Source: Ochrobactrum chromiisoli
GTDB taxonomy: Bacteria > Pseudomonadota > Alphaproteobacteria > Rhizobiales > Rhizobiaceae
NCBI RefSeq assembly: GCF_026241335.1
Contig: NZ_JAPHAV010000006.1
Coordinates: 159,110-223,109, forward strand
Length of the DNA: 64,000 bases
Reading direction: 5' to 3'
Shown here: positions 20,101-29,236 of the stretch, piece after piece
How the letters are laid out: each line of letters opens with the position of its first letter
How positions within the stretch are numbered: position 1 is the stretch's first letter
The notes under the pieces: model-generated
Databases searched by the model: none
What the model saw: only the letters and a program-made list of their open reading frames with translations
What the model was told of the DNA's origin: nothing
Translations under genes and position numbers: made by a program

Positions 20101-21324
20101 ATGAAACTTATCGCTTCAGTGATGGCTGCCGCTTTACTGGCATCAACTGCAATTTCGCCTGCGCTCGCCTCTCCGGGTCCAGATGCTGCAACCAATGCGG
20201 CCAATCTGCCTAAGCCGGAATGCGAGATCGATTATGGTCAGTGGATGGATAATCTGACCAAGGAAGCGCGCGCAGCAGGCGTGGGTGAAAAGGGCATTGC
20301 CGAACTGCACAAGGCCTCCCTTGAACAGAAAGTTCTCGACCGTGACCGCAAACAGACGGTCTTCAACCTGACATTCACCGAATTCTCGAAGCGCCTGATT
20401 TCTGAAGCGCGCCTGAAGAACGGCCAGAATAACCTCGTCAAATATGCCGATGTTTTCAAGAAGGTCGAAGACACGTATGGCGTGCCGGGTCCGGTGCTTG
20501 CAGCCTTCTGGGGGCTCGAAACCGATTATGGTGCCATTCAGGGCGATTTCGATACGCTGAACGCGCTTGTGACACTTTCTTACGATTGCCGCCGCCCGGA
20601 ACTCTTTCGTCCGCAGCTGATCGCCCTTCTCAAGCTTTTCGACACCGGCGTTGTCGATGCGGCGACAACAGGCGCATGGGCCGGTGAAATCGGCATGATG
20701 CAGCTTCTGCCGAAGGATTATCTTGAACGCGGCGTCGACGGTGACGGCGATGGCAAGGTCGATCTCAAGAACAGCGTTCCTGACGCGATGATGACCGCTG
20801 GCCGGATGATTTCCGAACTCGGCTGGAAGCGTGGCGAGCCTTGGCTCGAAGAAGTACGCATCACCAAAGATCTGCCATGGGAAGAATCCATCCGCACCAA
20901 TCGCAAGCCGCATTCATGGTGGGCAGAACAAGGTGTAGTCGGGCTTAATGGACCGCTTGGCCCTGATGATGGCAATGCATCGCTGTTGCTGCCACTGGGC
21001 CGCAAGGGACCTGCCTTCCTGTCTTATGCAAACTTCGATGTTTTTGTGGAATGGAACAAGTCGATCGTTTATGCGACGACCGCTGCTTATTTCGCCACCC
21101 GCCTTGCAGGTGCGCCAGCCTTCAATCCCGGCAACCCCGATCAGGGCCTGACGCAGGACCAGATGAAGGAACTCCAGACCAAGCTTCAGGCGCGTGGCTA
21201 TGATATGGGCAAGATTGATGGCGTCTTCGGTGTGTTAACCCGCGATGCGGTCCGTACCGAGCAATTGCGTCTTGGAATGCCTGCCGATTCCTGGCCAACA
21301 CCTGAACTGCTCGAAAAGCTTTAA
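20101..21324 (+). CDS. MltB-type lytic murein transglycosylase with peptidoglycan-binding domain
   Basis: Periplasmic lytic transglycosylase of the SLT_2 (MltB) family, 407 residues. A signal peptide (MKLIASVMAAALLASTAISPALA) precedes the catalytic domain, in which AAFWGLETDYGAIQGDF holds the catalytic Glu and GEIGMMQLLPKDYLERGVDGDGDG the second conserved block. A PG_binding_1 domain closes the protein (LQTKLQARGYDMGKIDGVFG). The upstream ribosome site is weak. A terminator hairpin follows 15 bases after the stop, so it is probably monocistronic. Confidence 0.92.
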   Translation: MKLIASVMAAALLASTAISPALASPGPDAATNAANLPKPECEIDYGQWMDNLTKEARAAGVGEKGIAELHKASLEQKVLDRDRKQTVFNLTFTEFSKRLISEARLKNGQNNLVKYADVFKKVEDTYGVPGPVLAAFWGLETDYGAIQGDFDTLNALVTLSYDCRRPELFRPQLIALLKLFDTGVVDAATTGAWAGEIGMMQLLPKDYLERGVDGDGDGKVDLKNSVPDAMMTAGRMISELGWKRGEPWLEEVRITKDLPWEESIRTNRKPHSWWAEQGVVGLNGPLGPDDGNASLLLPLGRKGPAFLSYANFDVFVEWNKSIVYATTAAYFATRLAGAPAFNPGNPDQGLTQDQMKELQTKLQARGYDMGKIDGVFGVLTRDAVRTEQLRLGMPADSWPTPELLEKL

Positions 21325-21339
21325 TTTCAGAATAAATCA

Positions 21340-21365
21340 AAGGCGCGGACAATCTCCGCGCCTTT
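21340..21365 (+). terminator. intrinsic terminator after the MltB-type gene
   Basis: AAGGCGCGG and CCGCGCCTTT form a GC-rich stem with a seven-base loop and an A-run before and T-run after. It sits between the transglycosylase stop and the AEC transporter start. Confidence 0.8.
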
Positions 21366-21391
21366 CAACTTTTGCAATCACGCTGGTCGCC

Positions 21392-22327
21392 ATGCTCTCA
21401 ACCCTGATCGTTGTCCTGCCCGTGTTTGCCCTGATTTTCTCAGGTTGGCTGGCGTTCAGGCTAAAAATATTAGGCCCACATGCAATTGCAGAACTCAACC
21501 GCTTCGTCGTCTATCTCGCACTGCCCGCCCTGCTTTTCGACATCATGGCCAATACGCATGGCGGCGATTTGTGGCAACCGGGCTTCATCGGCGCTTTTCT
21601 GCTTGGCAGCGCCGTGGCCTTTGCCCTGCCCTTCATCATCCGCCTGCGCGGTAAACAGCCGCTTGCAGACAGCGCCATCGATGGCCTTAACGCCGCCTAT
21701 CCCAATACAGGCTATATGGGCATTCCGCTATCGATGATTGCATTTGGTTCAGGCGTTCTCGCTGCGACCACAATCACCATCATCATCACCGTTTGCGTGA
21801 CCTTCGCTTTTGCCATTGTCCTGATCGAAATAGGCCTGCAAACCGAGAAGAAGCCGCTTCATCTTGCTCGGAAGGTTACGCACTCGCTGATCCGCAATCC
21901 GTTGCTCGTCGCACCGTTCCTCGGAATGCTGGTGCCTGTAACCGGCTTTGCCATTCCCGCACCTGCTGAAACATTTCTGAAGATGTTAGGCGGCGCTGCC
22001 TCTCCATGCGCACTTGTTGCACTCGGGCTTTTCCTTGCCCAGCCGCGAAAGATTGAGCGCGAAAGCATCAATGCCATCGCTTTTCTTGTTTCGGTCAAGC
22101 TGGTGGTCATGCCGCTCGCCACATGGCTGCTTGCTGTTTATGCGTTTCAACTGCCATCACATCTGGCACAGAGTGTGACCTTGCTGGCAGCCCTGCCCGC
22201 TGGCACCGGTCCCTTCATGCTGGCCGAACATTATCGTCGTGAGGCCGCAATTACGTCGAATGTCATTCTCTATTCGACAACGATTTCGGTCGTGACTCTG
22301 TCCGTTTTCCTTGCCTTTATCAGCTAA
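21392..22327 (+). CDS. AEC-family (auxin efflux carrier type) transporter
   Basis: Integral membrane permease of 311 residues with about ten hydrophobic spans in two halves, a topology typical of the AEC family. The conserved PNTGYMGIPLS block sits in the first half, and the PLLVAPFLGM and ALVALGLFLA segments follow. The start MLSTLIVVLPVFALIFSG was chosen because the longer frame would run back through the preceding gene and terminator. Family members export or import small organic acids such as malonate or malate; the substrate here cannot be told. Confidence 0.85.
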   Translation: MLSTLIVVLPVFALIFSGWLAFRLKILGPHAIAELNRFVVYLALPALLFDIMANTHGGDLWQPGFIGAFLLGSAVAFALPFIIRLRGKQPLADSAIDGLNAAYPNTGYMGIPLSMIAFGSGVLAATTITIIITVCVTFAFAIVLIEIGLQTEKKPLHLARKVTHSLIRNPLLVAPFLGMLVPVTGFAIPAPAETFLKMLGGAASPCALVALGLFLAQPRKIERESINAIAFLVSVKLVVMPLATWLLAVYAFQLPSHLAQSVTLLAALPAGTGPFMLAEHYRREAAITSNVILYSTTISVVTLSVFLAFIS

Positions 22328-22572
22328 AACATACCCGACACTGGGTCAAAGCCACCTCCAAAATTGGCGGTTTCGTGGCATTTTCATGAAATGTGAACAA
22401 ACTTTTACAGTTAAAAATTTCAATGACTTAGGTGGTAAACAGAAGGTTTTTTCCACGATCACCACATATTGCAGTGAGAAATGTTCTTTTGTTTAAGGCC
22501 TTTTGCGCTTAGATTCAGGATCTCTACCAGCGCGCATTCGACCTCGTCGGATGCATAAAAGGAGACAGACCA

Positions 22573-22659
22573 ATGGGACTCACGCGATCTTTGAATGTCC
22601 TCATGATCTGTGCAGCATTTGCATTTGTTGCAGCGTTGATAGCAGGCGTCATTCCCTGA
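22573..22659 (+). CDS. 28-residue hydrophobic membrane peptide
   Basis: A very short frame, MGLTRSLNVLMICAAFAFVA followed by ALIAGVIP, preceded by an excellent ribosome site (AAAGGAGA about eight bases before the ATG). The peptide is one predicted membrane span with a short basic N terminus. A bidirectional terminator lies about 70 bases downstream. Its size puts it below normal gene-calling limits. Function unknown; conservation of frame in relatives would support it. Confidence 0.6.
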   Translation: MGLTRSLNVLMICAAFAFVAALIAGVIP

Positions 22660-22726
22660 TTAGGAATAGCCTAAGCCATTAGAAGACCTTGGTTTTGAGG
22701 ATAAATCAATTCTTCTCATCTGAAAG

Positions 22727-22753
22727 AAAAGCCCGGTTTTAAACCGGGCTTTT
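22727..22753. terminator. bidirectional intrinsic terminator
   Basis: AAAAGCCCGG and CCGGGCTTTT form a ten-base stem around a short TTTTAAA loop. It lies between the 28-residue peptide gene (plus) and metF (minus), and its symmetric A/T flanks would stop transcription from both sides. Confidence 0.85.
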
Positions 22754-22759
22754 CACGTT

Positions 22760-23671
22760 TCAGGCCACTTGCAATGAAGTTTCTGTTTTAGGCCGAATGC
22801 CAATCATGTGGCAGATGGCATAAGGAAGATCAGCCCTGTTCATCGTGTAGAAATGGAAATCCTGCACGCCACGCTCGATCAGATCCATCACCTGTTCGGC
22901 AGCAATGGCGGCTGCAACAAGCTGGTGCGTCTGCGCATCGTTTTCCAGACCATCGAAGCGCTCCGCCAGCCATGTCGGAATATGCGTTGCAGAACGTGCA
23001 CAAAAATTGCGAACCTGCTTGAAATTATGCACGGGCAGAACACCCGGAACAATCGGAATATAGATGCCCGCACGGCGCACGCGTTCGACATAACGCTCAT
23101 AAAGATCATTATCGAAGAAGAACTGCGTGATGGCGCGCGTTGCGCCATTGTCGACCTTACGCTTGAGCATATCGATATCTGTGGCGAAATCCGGGCTTTC
23201 GGGATGCTTTTCCGGATAGGCCGAAACCGAAATATCGAAATCGGCAAGCTTGCGTAAACCGCCAACCAGCTCGGCGCCATTCTGATAGCCGCCCGGTGTG
23301 GGAACATATTTCTCACCAATACCGGCAGCCGGATCGCCACGCAACGCTACAAAGCGATTAACACCAAGTTCTGCGAATTCCTGCGCAACACGATCAACCT
23401 CCTCGCGGGTCGCATCCACACAGGTGAGATGGGCCGCAGGCTTGATATCCGTCTCTTTCAGAATGCGCGCAACCGTGCGGATCGTGCGCTCCCGCGTCGA
23501 CCCGCCCGCACCGTAAGTCACGGAGACAAATTCCGGCTTGAGCGGCGCAAGCCGCGTTACCGTTTCCCACAGGCGCTGTTCCATTTCTTCCGACTTGGGC
23601 GGAAAGAATTCAAACGATACCCGTGTGGTCTGGCCGATGTCAGATCGGCGTGAAAGACCGTAAAAGCCCAT
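22760..23671 (-). CDS. metF: 5,10-methylenetetrahydrofolate reductase MetF
   Basis: Cytoplasmic flavoenzyme that reduces methylene-THF to methyl-THF for methionine synthesis. The TIM-barrel protein of 303 residues has the N-terminal VSFEFFPPKSEEM with the catalytic Glu, SVTYGAGGSTRERT, HLTCVDATREEV, FVALRGDPAAG and the FFFDNDLYERYVERVR block. The start MGFYGLSRR shares one base with the stop of the upstream ArsR-methyltransferase gene (TAATG), so both are translated from one mRNA; a longer frame would overlap that gene and is unlikely. The regulator and operator upstream suggest SAM- or homocysteine-cycle control. Confidence 0.95.
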   Translation of the reverse strand: MGFYGLSRRSDIGQTTRVSFEFFPPKSEEMEQRLWETVTRLAPLKPEFVSVTYGAGGSTRERTIRTVARILKETDIKPAAHLTCVDATREEVDRVAQEFAELGVNRFVALRGDPAAGIGEKYVPTPGGYQNGAELVGGLRKLADFDISVSAYPEKHPESPDFATDIDMLKRKVDNGATRAITQFFFDNDLYERYVERVRRAGIYIPIVPGVLPVHNFKQVRNFCARSATHIPTWLAERFDGLENDAQTHQLVAAAIAAEQVMDLIERGVQDFHFYTMNRADLPYAICHMIGIRPKTETSLQVA

Positions 23672-24681
23672 TAAACTGTCTCCGTCATGCTTATATTCTG
23701 TGGTGCCGGATCGGCGATCAGCAGGCGTGGGTCGCGGCCAAGCCACAGCTTGACTGTCAATCCATCGTCACCATTGGCAACCTTCGGCCCCAGGGTGCGC
23801 GTTTCTGCAGGCTCAAGCCCGGCTTCTTTCATCCAGCCCAGAATCTGCTCATCGCTAAACCCAAGCCGCAAATGCGCATGGTCTTCGCGCAGAAACTCAA
23901 GTTTATGCGGAGCAAAATCGACAATCAGCAGCCTTCCACCCGGACGCAGCGCACGCGCCGCCTCGCGGATTGCAGCCAACGGATCATCAAGAAAATGCAG
24001 CACCTGATGGATTGTCACCAAGTCAAAATTCTCGCGCTCAACAGGCAATGCATAAACATCGCCCTGCCTTACCTGCGCATTGTTCACCGATCCGAGATCA
24101 AGATTGGCGCGCGCCACGGCAAGCATGTCACGATTGATATCGATGCCAAGACCACGCGCATAAAGCGGTGAGAACAGCTCCAGCAGACGGCCAGTACCCG
24201 TGCCGACATCAAGCATAGACTGAAACGGTTTGTCGCCCACAATGGTTTTGAGAGCTGCTTCCACCGCATTTTCAGGAACATGCAGCTTACGGATTTCATC
24301 CCAACTGCCAGCATTGGCACTGAAATAGGCCGCAGCCTTTTCCTGACGATTGGATTTGACCTGTGAGAGGCGCTCCAGATCGCGTTCAATAAGCGTATCC
24401 GCAGCATCAAGTTTCAACAAGAGATTGCGCGCAACCTCGCCGCAAACTGCGTTATCCGAAAGTCGGAAATAGGCCCAGGCACCTTCCTGATAGCGATCGA
24501 TCAGATCAGCTTCGCCAAGCAGCTTAAGATGGCGCGACACGCGCGGCTGCGACTGGCCAAGGATTGCAGTCAGGTCCGAAACAGTCAAATCGCCCCTCGA
24601 AAGAAGCGCAAGGATGCGCAGACGGCTCGGTTCAGCCACTGCTTTTAAAACATCCACCATCTGATCGAGCTGCAAGCGCAA
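23671..24681 (-). CDS. ArsR-family regulator fused to SAM-dependent methyltransferase
   Basis: The 336-residue protein joins an ArsR-type winged helix (residues ~10-90, recognition region LGQSQPRVSRHLKLLGE) to a class I methyltransferase domain (from ~145, SAM loop MLDVGTGTGRLLELF, then VLHFLDDP and LRPGGRLLIVDFAPH). The metal-binding Cys pairs of classical ArsR/SmtB sensors are absent, so a metabolite such as SAM or S-adenosylhomocysteine is a more likely signal. The fusion upstream of metF matches the SahR/SamR-like methionine-cycle regulators known from alphaproteobacteria (from memory). It is followed by metF with a one-base overlap and preceded by a palindrome. Confidence 0.85.
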   Translation of the reverse strand: MRLQLDQMVDVLKAVAEPSRLRILALLSRGDLTVSDLTAILGQSQPRVSRHLKLLGEADLIDRYQEGAWAYFRLSDNAVCGEVARNLLLKLDAADTLIERDLERLSQVKSNRQEKAAAYFSANAGSWDEIRKLHVPENAVEAALKTIVGDKPFQSMLDVGTGTGRLLELFSPLYARGLGIDINRDMLAVARANLDLGSVNNAQVRQGDVYALPVERENFDLVTIHQVLHFLDDPLAAIREAARALRPGGRLLIVDFAPHKLEFLREDHAHLRLGFSDEQILGWMKEAGLEPAETRTLGPKVANGDDGLTVKLWLGRDPRLLIADPAPQNISMTETV

Positions 24682-24707
24682 TTCGCAATCTCCACATCGC
24701 TAAACAT

Positions 24708-24723
24708 ATAAAGATATGTTTAT
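24708..24723 (-). promoter_or_regulatory. probable operator of the ArsR-methyltransferase/metF operon
   Basis: ATAAAGATATGTTTAT is a near-perfect palindrome (two mismatched positions) 27 bases upstream of the regulator start. ArsR-type regulators of SAM metabolism bind AT-rich sites of this general form, so autoregulation together with metF is likely. The assignment is by position and symmetry only. Confidence 0.6.
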
Positions 24724-24866
24724 GTGAAATTCATTTGCGGTGCAAGCAGTTTTCACGATCCCATACACAGCAAAACTGTCATAGTGTTCGCGTAGCCGTT
24801 TGAGCAGAATGACAGCTGGGTTATGATTACATCGAATCTTGCTGCAAGCAGGAAAGGATGACCGCC

Positions 24867-25190
24867 ATGGGTGCAAGCACAGAACGCCAGAAGGCTGTTG
24901 CAAAATCGCTTACGCTTTTGCTTCCTGCGGTTCCTTATTCGGATTCAGAACCAATTCGTGCGGCAGCCCTTGCGCCGCATATGAAATCGCTCCCGCCTTC
25001 AATTGCCGTATGGCTGGCAACAGTGGCGCATGTCCGCCATGCCCATACCGACTATGACGCGCTGCGTGATGACGGTTACGACAAAGATTCAGCACGTTTC
25101 TTTGTGCTTGATGAGATCAATAAAAAGCTGACCGAATGGCGCGCCACACGGCTCGTTACCGCAGATGAAGACGAAAAGGTCGATCTGTAA
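24867..25190 (+). CDS. DUF2293-family protein
   Basis: Small cytoplasmic protein of 107 residues. The conserved core is LPPSIAVWLATVAHVRHAHT followed by DYDALRDDGYDKDSARFFVLDEIN, typical of DUF2293 with its V-RH-HTDYD signature and helix-rich fold. The start MGASTERQKAV was preferred because GGAAAGG is about eight bases upstream; the first in-frame ATG is nine bases earlier and lies too close to that site. No catalytic motif is known. It is divergent from the ArsR-methyltransferase gene. Confidence 0.8.
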   Translation: MGASTERQKAVAKSLTLLLPAVPYSDSEPIRAAALAPHMKSLPPSIAVWLATVAHVRHAHTDYDALRDDGYDKDSARFFVLDEINKKLTEWRATRLVTADEDEKVDL

Positions 25191-25201
25191 AATCCGCGTG
25201 C

Positions 25202-25966
25202 CTATTTCTGCACAACAACGAACAGACGCGGAAAACGCAGCAGAACCCGGCCATCCTTGATTTCCGGGTAGTGCTTGTTGATCGCTGATTTATACGAACT
25301 CAGATACTGGCTTTGCTCCGCAGCATCCAGTGGATCGAGAAACGGGCGCAGACCAGCTGCCTTCACCCATTCAACAATCGCATCAACGCTTTCCAGCGGG
25401 TGATTATAAATCGTGTGCCAGATATCGATGCGCGACGCCTGCCCTGCAAAGGCATTGTAAAATTCTGACACAGGCGGCAGAGGCGCTCTTCCTGTCCTGC
25501 CAATTTTATCATTGAAGGCTTCCGATTGCGCAACCTCCCGCATGGCCACATGCACTGGCTCCATCATATTGTCGGGCATCTGAACTGCCAGAAAGGCACC
25601 AGGCTGCAAAAGCGATACAAGCCGTCTCATTTCAGCAACGGGATCAGCAAACCACTGAAAGACCGCATTGGAAAACAGCACATCCGTCTGCGCATCCGGC
25701 GCGTAACGCGTTGCATCAGCGACCGAAAACTCGACCTCTGGGAGACGCGCCCTCGCCTTTTCGATCATATCCGGCGAGGTATCAAAGCCTGATACTTCCG
25801 CATCTGGCCAGCGATTAACCAGAAGCCCGGTAGAATTTCCTGGACCGCAACCAATATCGACCACCTTGCGCGGGTTATCGATCTTAATCTGCGCAAGAAG
25901 ATCAGCCGCAGGACGGCTCCGTTCATCTTCAAACTTCAGATATTGCTTTGCGGACCAGTCTTTCAT
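25202..25966 (-). CDS. tam: trans-aconitate 2-methyltransferase Tam
   Basis: Cytoplasmic SAM-dependent methyltransferase that methyl-esterifies trans-aconitate, an aconitase inhibitor formed by side reaction. The 254-residue protein begins [20 protein letters not shown], matching the Tam N terminus, and has the SAM loop [15 protein letters not shown] and the [14 protein letters not shown] motif. The reading frame extends 13 residues further, but the MKDWSAKQY start fits the family. It is near ettA but separated by a terminator. Confidence 0.9.
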   Translation of the reverse strand: MKDWSAKQYLKFEDERSRPAADLLAQIKIDNPRKVVDIGCGPGNSTGLLVNRWPDAEVSGFDTSPDMIEKARARLPEVEFSVADATRYAPDAQTDVLFSNAVFQWFADPVAEMRRLVSLLQPGAFLAVQMPDNMMEPVHVAMREVAQSEAFNDKIGRTGRAPLPPVSEFYNAFAGQASRIDIWHTIYNHPLESVDAIVEWVKAAGLRPFLDPLDAAEQSQYLSSYKSAINKHYPEIKDGRVLLRFPRLFVVVQK

Positions 25967-25986
25967 TTGCAAACTCCATACAGCAA

Positions 25987-26013
25987 AAAGGCCGGTGCGA
26001 TGCACCGGCCTTT
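25987..26013 (-). terminator. intrinsic terminator after ettA
   Basis: AAAGGCCGGTGC and GCACCGGCCTTT form a 12-base stem with a three-base loop, just beyond the ettA stop on the minus strand and upstream of tam. A T-rich run on the minus strand follows. Confidence 0.85.
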
Positions 26014-26019
26014 GAGTTT

Positions 26020-27669
26020 TTAACGTGTCAGCGGCTTGTAAGTCACCCGCTTTGGATTGACGCTTTCGGGTCCGAGACGACGAACCTTATCCGCTTCATA
26101 ATCTTCGAAGTTACCTTCGAACCATTCGACATGGCTGTCGCCTTCGAATGCCAGAATATGCGTTGCCAGACGATCAAGGAACATACGATCGTGGGAGATG
26201 ATAACAGCGCAGCCAGCGTATTTTTCGAGCGCATCTTCAAGCGCTGCCAGCGTTTCCGTATCAAGATCGTTGGTCGGTTCGTCGAGCAGCAGAACGTTCC
26301 CGCCAGCCTGCAACATCTTGGCAAGATGCACACGGTTGCGCTGACCGCCGGACAGATTACCAACCTTGGCCTGCTGATCGCCGCCCTTGAAATTGAACGC
26401 GCCGCAATAAGCGCGGGAATTCATTTCAAACTTGCCAAGCTTGATAATATCGTTGCCGCCGGAAATTTCTTCCCAGACATTCTTGTTCGGGTCGAGATGA
26501 TCGCGGCTCTGATCGACATAACCAAGATGAACTGTGTCACCGATGCGGATTGAACCGGAATCCGGCTTTTCCTGACCAGTGATCATCTTGAACAGCGTCG
26601 ACTTACCAGCACCGTTTGGACCGATAACACCAACGATACCACCCGGAGGCAGCTTGAAAGTGAGGTTTTCAATCAGCATACGGTCGCCAAACGATTTGGT
26701 CAGACCTTCAGCTTCAATAACCACCTGACCAAGACGCTCGCCTGCCGGGATCAGAATCTGGGCATCGCCCGGACGCTGATTGTTGGCAGCTTCAACGAGC
26801 TGGTCATAGGCCTTGATACGGGCCTTGGACTTCGACTGACGCGCTTTCGGGCTTGCAGCAATCCACTGGCGCTCACGCTCAAGGGCCTTCTGACGCGAAT
26901 CTTCTTCACGGCCTTCCTGAATCATACGCTTGGACTTCGCTTCCAGATAGGCAGAGTAGTTGCCTTCGTAAGGAATGCCGCGACCGCGATCGAGTTCGAG
27001 AATCCAGCCTGTCACATTGTCAAGGAAGTAGCGATCGTGCGTGATGAGAAGAACTGCGCCTTCATATTCACGTAAGTGCTTTTCCAGCCAAGCAGTGGTT
27101 TCAGCGTCAAGGTGGTTGGTCGGTTCGTCAAGCAGCAGCAGATCAGGCTTTGACAGCAGCAGCTTGCAAAGCGCAACACGGCGACGCTCACCACCAGAGA
27201 GAGTTGTAACATCGGCATCCGCTGGCGGGCAGCGCAATGCTTCCATCGCCATTTCAACCTGACTATCCAGATCCCACAGATTCTGGCTGTCGATGACATC
27301 CTGAAGTGCTGCGCCTTCGTCGGCGGTTTCGTCGGAATAATTCATCATCAGCTCGTTGTAACGGTCGAGAATAGCCGTCTTCGCGGCCACACCTTCCATC
27401 ACATTGCCAAGAACGTTTTTTTCCGGATCAAGATGGGGTTCCTGCGCGAGATAGCCGCACGTTGCACCGTCTGCGAGCCAGGCCTCACCGGTGTAATCCT
27501 TGTCGAGACCAGCCATGATCTTGAGAATTGTCGATTTACCGGCACCATTTGGACCAAGGATACCGATCTTCGCATCTGGATAGAATGACAGATGAAGGTT
27601 TTCGATAACCTTCTTTGCACCGTAGGCCTTGTTCAGCCCGGACATATGATAAATGAATTGGCGTGCCAT
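26020..27669 (-). CDS. ettA: energy-dependent translational throttle protein EttA (ABC-F)
   Basis: Soluble ABC-F ATPase that binds the ribosomal E site and couples translation initiation to ATP/ADP ratio. The 549-residue protein has two ABC domains, each with Walker [10 protein letters not shown], a signature [16 protein letters not shown] or [15 protein letters not shown], and Walker [24 protein letters not shown], joined by a charged linker (about residues 240-300) that carries the arm motifs. It starts [17 protein letters not shown]; an earlier in-frame ATG adds six residues. Length and linker fit EttA rather than Uup. Confidence 0.95.
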   Translation of the reverse strand: MARQFIYHMSGLNKAYGAKKVIENLHLSFYPDAKIGILGPNGAGKSTILKIMAGLDKDYTGEAWLADGATCGYLAQEPHLDPEKNVLGNVMEGVAAKTAILDRYNELMMNYSDETADEGAALQDVIDSQNLWDLDSQVEMAMEALRCPPADADVTTLSGGERRRVALCKLLLSKPDLLLLDEPTNHLDAETTAWLEKHLREYEGAVLLITHDRYFLDNVTGWILELDRGRGIPYEGNYSAYLEAKSKRMIQEGREEDSRQKALERERQWIAASPKARQSKSKARIKAYDQLVEAANNQRPGDAQILIPAGERLGQVVIEAEGLTKSFGDRMLIENLTFKLPPGGIVGVIGPNGAGKSTLFKMITGQEKPDSGSIRIGDTVHLGYVDQSRDHLDPNKNVWEEISGGNDIIKLGKFEMNSRAYCGAFNFKGGDQQAKVGNLSGGQRNRVHLAKMLQAGGNVLLLDEPTNDLDTETLAALEDALEKYAGCAVIISHDRMFLDRLATHILAFEGDSHVEWFEGNFEDYEADKVRRLGPESVNPKRVTYKPLTR

Positions 27670-28128
27670 AAAGCGCGTCGTCTCCACGAGTTAGAGAGCG
27701 TGAACGGCCATTTGCCGAACCGCAAGGAAAAATTCTGCTGGGTATGTAGGCGAAATAGCGCGCGGAAGCAAATATCATCGCGCAAAGTCGACATGGAAAT
27801 GTGCTTGAATAAAATGAAACCGGGCGCGGATATTTCCGTCACCCGGTTTCCCCTCTGGCCACCACTCGGGAAAGTATCCTCCCTTTCACCGAACGGCCTG
27901 CTAGTTATGCCTTAAAGACTGAAATTCGACGCCTCTGAATTCTCTTCAAAACCCAGCCCACATCCCCTGATTAGGACAGATTTGCCTAGGATTTTGCGGT
28001 TTTCAAGCGAAATTTACTCGAAAATTGTAAATGCCTAAAATTAGTTCATTCAACCTCTGGATGCCTTTTTAAACGACACCACCAAAAGAGAATTTGACTA
28101 TTTGCGCGGCATAAATTCTGATGACCTG
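27670..28128. other. intergenic region with one hairpin; no gene seen
   Basis: About 460 bases between divergent ettA and the hydrolase gene. A hairpin AAACCGGG...CCCGGTTT lies near 27817-27849 and could be an ettA leader element or a boundary structure. The remainder is AT-rich with promoter-like TTGAC sequences near the hydrolase start. I recognise no RNA gene and no coding frame with family features. Confidence 0.5.
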
Positions 28129-29073
28129 ATGACATTTCAAACCATCAAACGCTTGCAGCTCTCAGACGGAACCGAACTCCCATATCGGGAGGCGCTGGCT
28201 GCCCGGCCAAAAGCCGCCATACAAATCTGCCATGGATTGGCCGAACATTCCGCTCGTTATGCGCGCTTCGCCGAAGCGCTCAATCAGGCGGGCTATCATG
28301 TTTACGCCCATGATCATCGTGGGCACGGCGCCAATATTGGCTTCCATGCGCCACGAGGAATGTTTGCGCCCAAAGACGGCGATAGAGTGGCTATCGGGGA
28401 TGTTCTGGCACTCAACCATCATATTCATGCAGCGCATCCCGGCGTGCCGGTGGTATTATTTGGACACTCCATGGGGGGCTTGATCGCGCTGAATTACGCG
28501 CTTGCGCATTCGGATACGATTGATGCGGTTGCCGTCTGGAACTCTAATTTCAATGGCGGCATTGAGAATAGTGCCGCAAAGGCAATCCTTTATGCAGAGC
28601 GCATGTTGAAAGGCTCCGACGTCCCAAGCACGATCTTGCCGAAACTGACGTTCCGGGCGTGGGGAAACGCGGTTCCCGACCATCGGACCGCTTTCGACTG
28701 GCTGTCTCGCGATCCGGCTGAGGTCGAAGCCTATATCCGTGATCCGCTCTGTGGCTTTGATCCAACCATTGCATTGTGGATCGACATATTCCGCATGATG
28801 AAAACGGGGGCGACAAACAGTCATTTTGCAAATATGCGCAAAGAGCTGCCATTCAACCTCGTTGGCGGCATGCAGGACCCTGCAACCGACAAAGCCAAAG
28901 CCACGCGCAAACTGGCCGACAGGATGAAAGCCATGGGCTTTAAGAATATTACCTGCACTCTCTATCCTGAAACCCGTCATGAAGGTCTGAACGACATCAA
29001 CCGGGATGACGTGACGCAAAATTTTCTGGATTGGCTCGCAGAGGTACTTCCGTCTTCCCCCATCTCAGAGTAA
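28129..29073 (+). CDS. alpha/beta hydrolase, monoacylglycerol lipase-like
   Basis: Cytoplasmic serine hydrolase of 314 residues. It carries HGLAEHSARYARFAEALNQ, the HDHRGHG block typical of monoacylglycerol lipases and lysophospholipases, the nucleophile elbow FGHSMGG with Ser114, and a C-terminal ETRHEGLND segment with the probable catalytic His. The start MTFQTIKRLQL was preferred over a TTG nine codons upstream. It probably hydrolyses glycerides or lysophospholipids, which fits a lipid-recycling role; exact substrate unknown. Confidence 0.87.
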   Translation: MTFQTIKRLQLSDGTELPYREALAARPKAAIQICHGLAEHSARYARFAEALNQAGYHVYAHDHRGHGANIGFHAPRGMFAPKDGDRVAIGDVLALNHHIHAAHPGVPVVLFGHSMGGLIALNYALAHSDTIDAVAVWNSNFNGGIENSAAKAILYAERMLKGSDVPSTILPKLTFRAWGNAVPDHRTAFDWLSRDPAEVEAYIRDPLCGFDPTIALWIDIFRMMKTGATNSHFANMRKELPFNLVGGMQDPATDKAKATRKLADRMKAMGFKNITCTLYPETRHEGLNDINRDDVTQNFLDWLAEVLPSSPISE

Positions 29074-29236
29074 AAGCGGCGCACACAAATATCCAGTCTA
29101 GCTCACAATTTTTTGAAACGCTTGGTTTACCCGGCAATCAATGTTATGGAGCCCGCCTTGCGCGCCACAGGGCCCCTAGACTGAGATATTAGCAACGATT
29201 TGACGGAAAATGCGCAAGGAATGAAGGAAACTCCGC

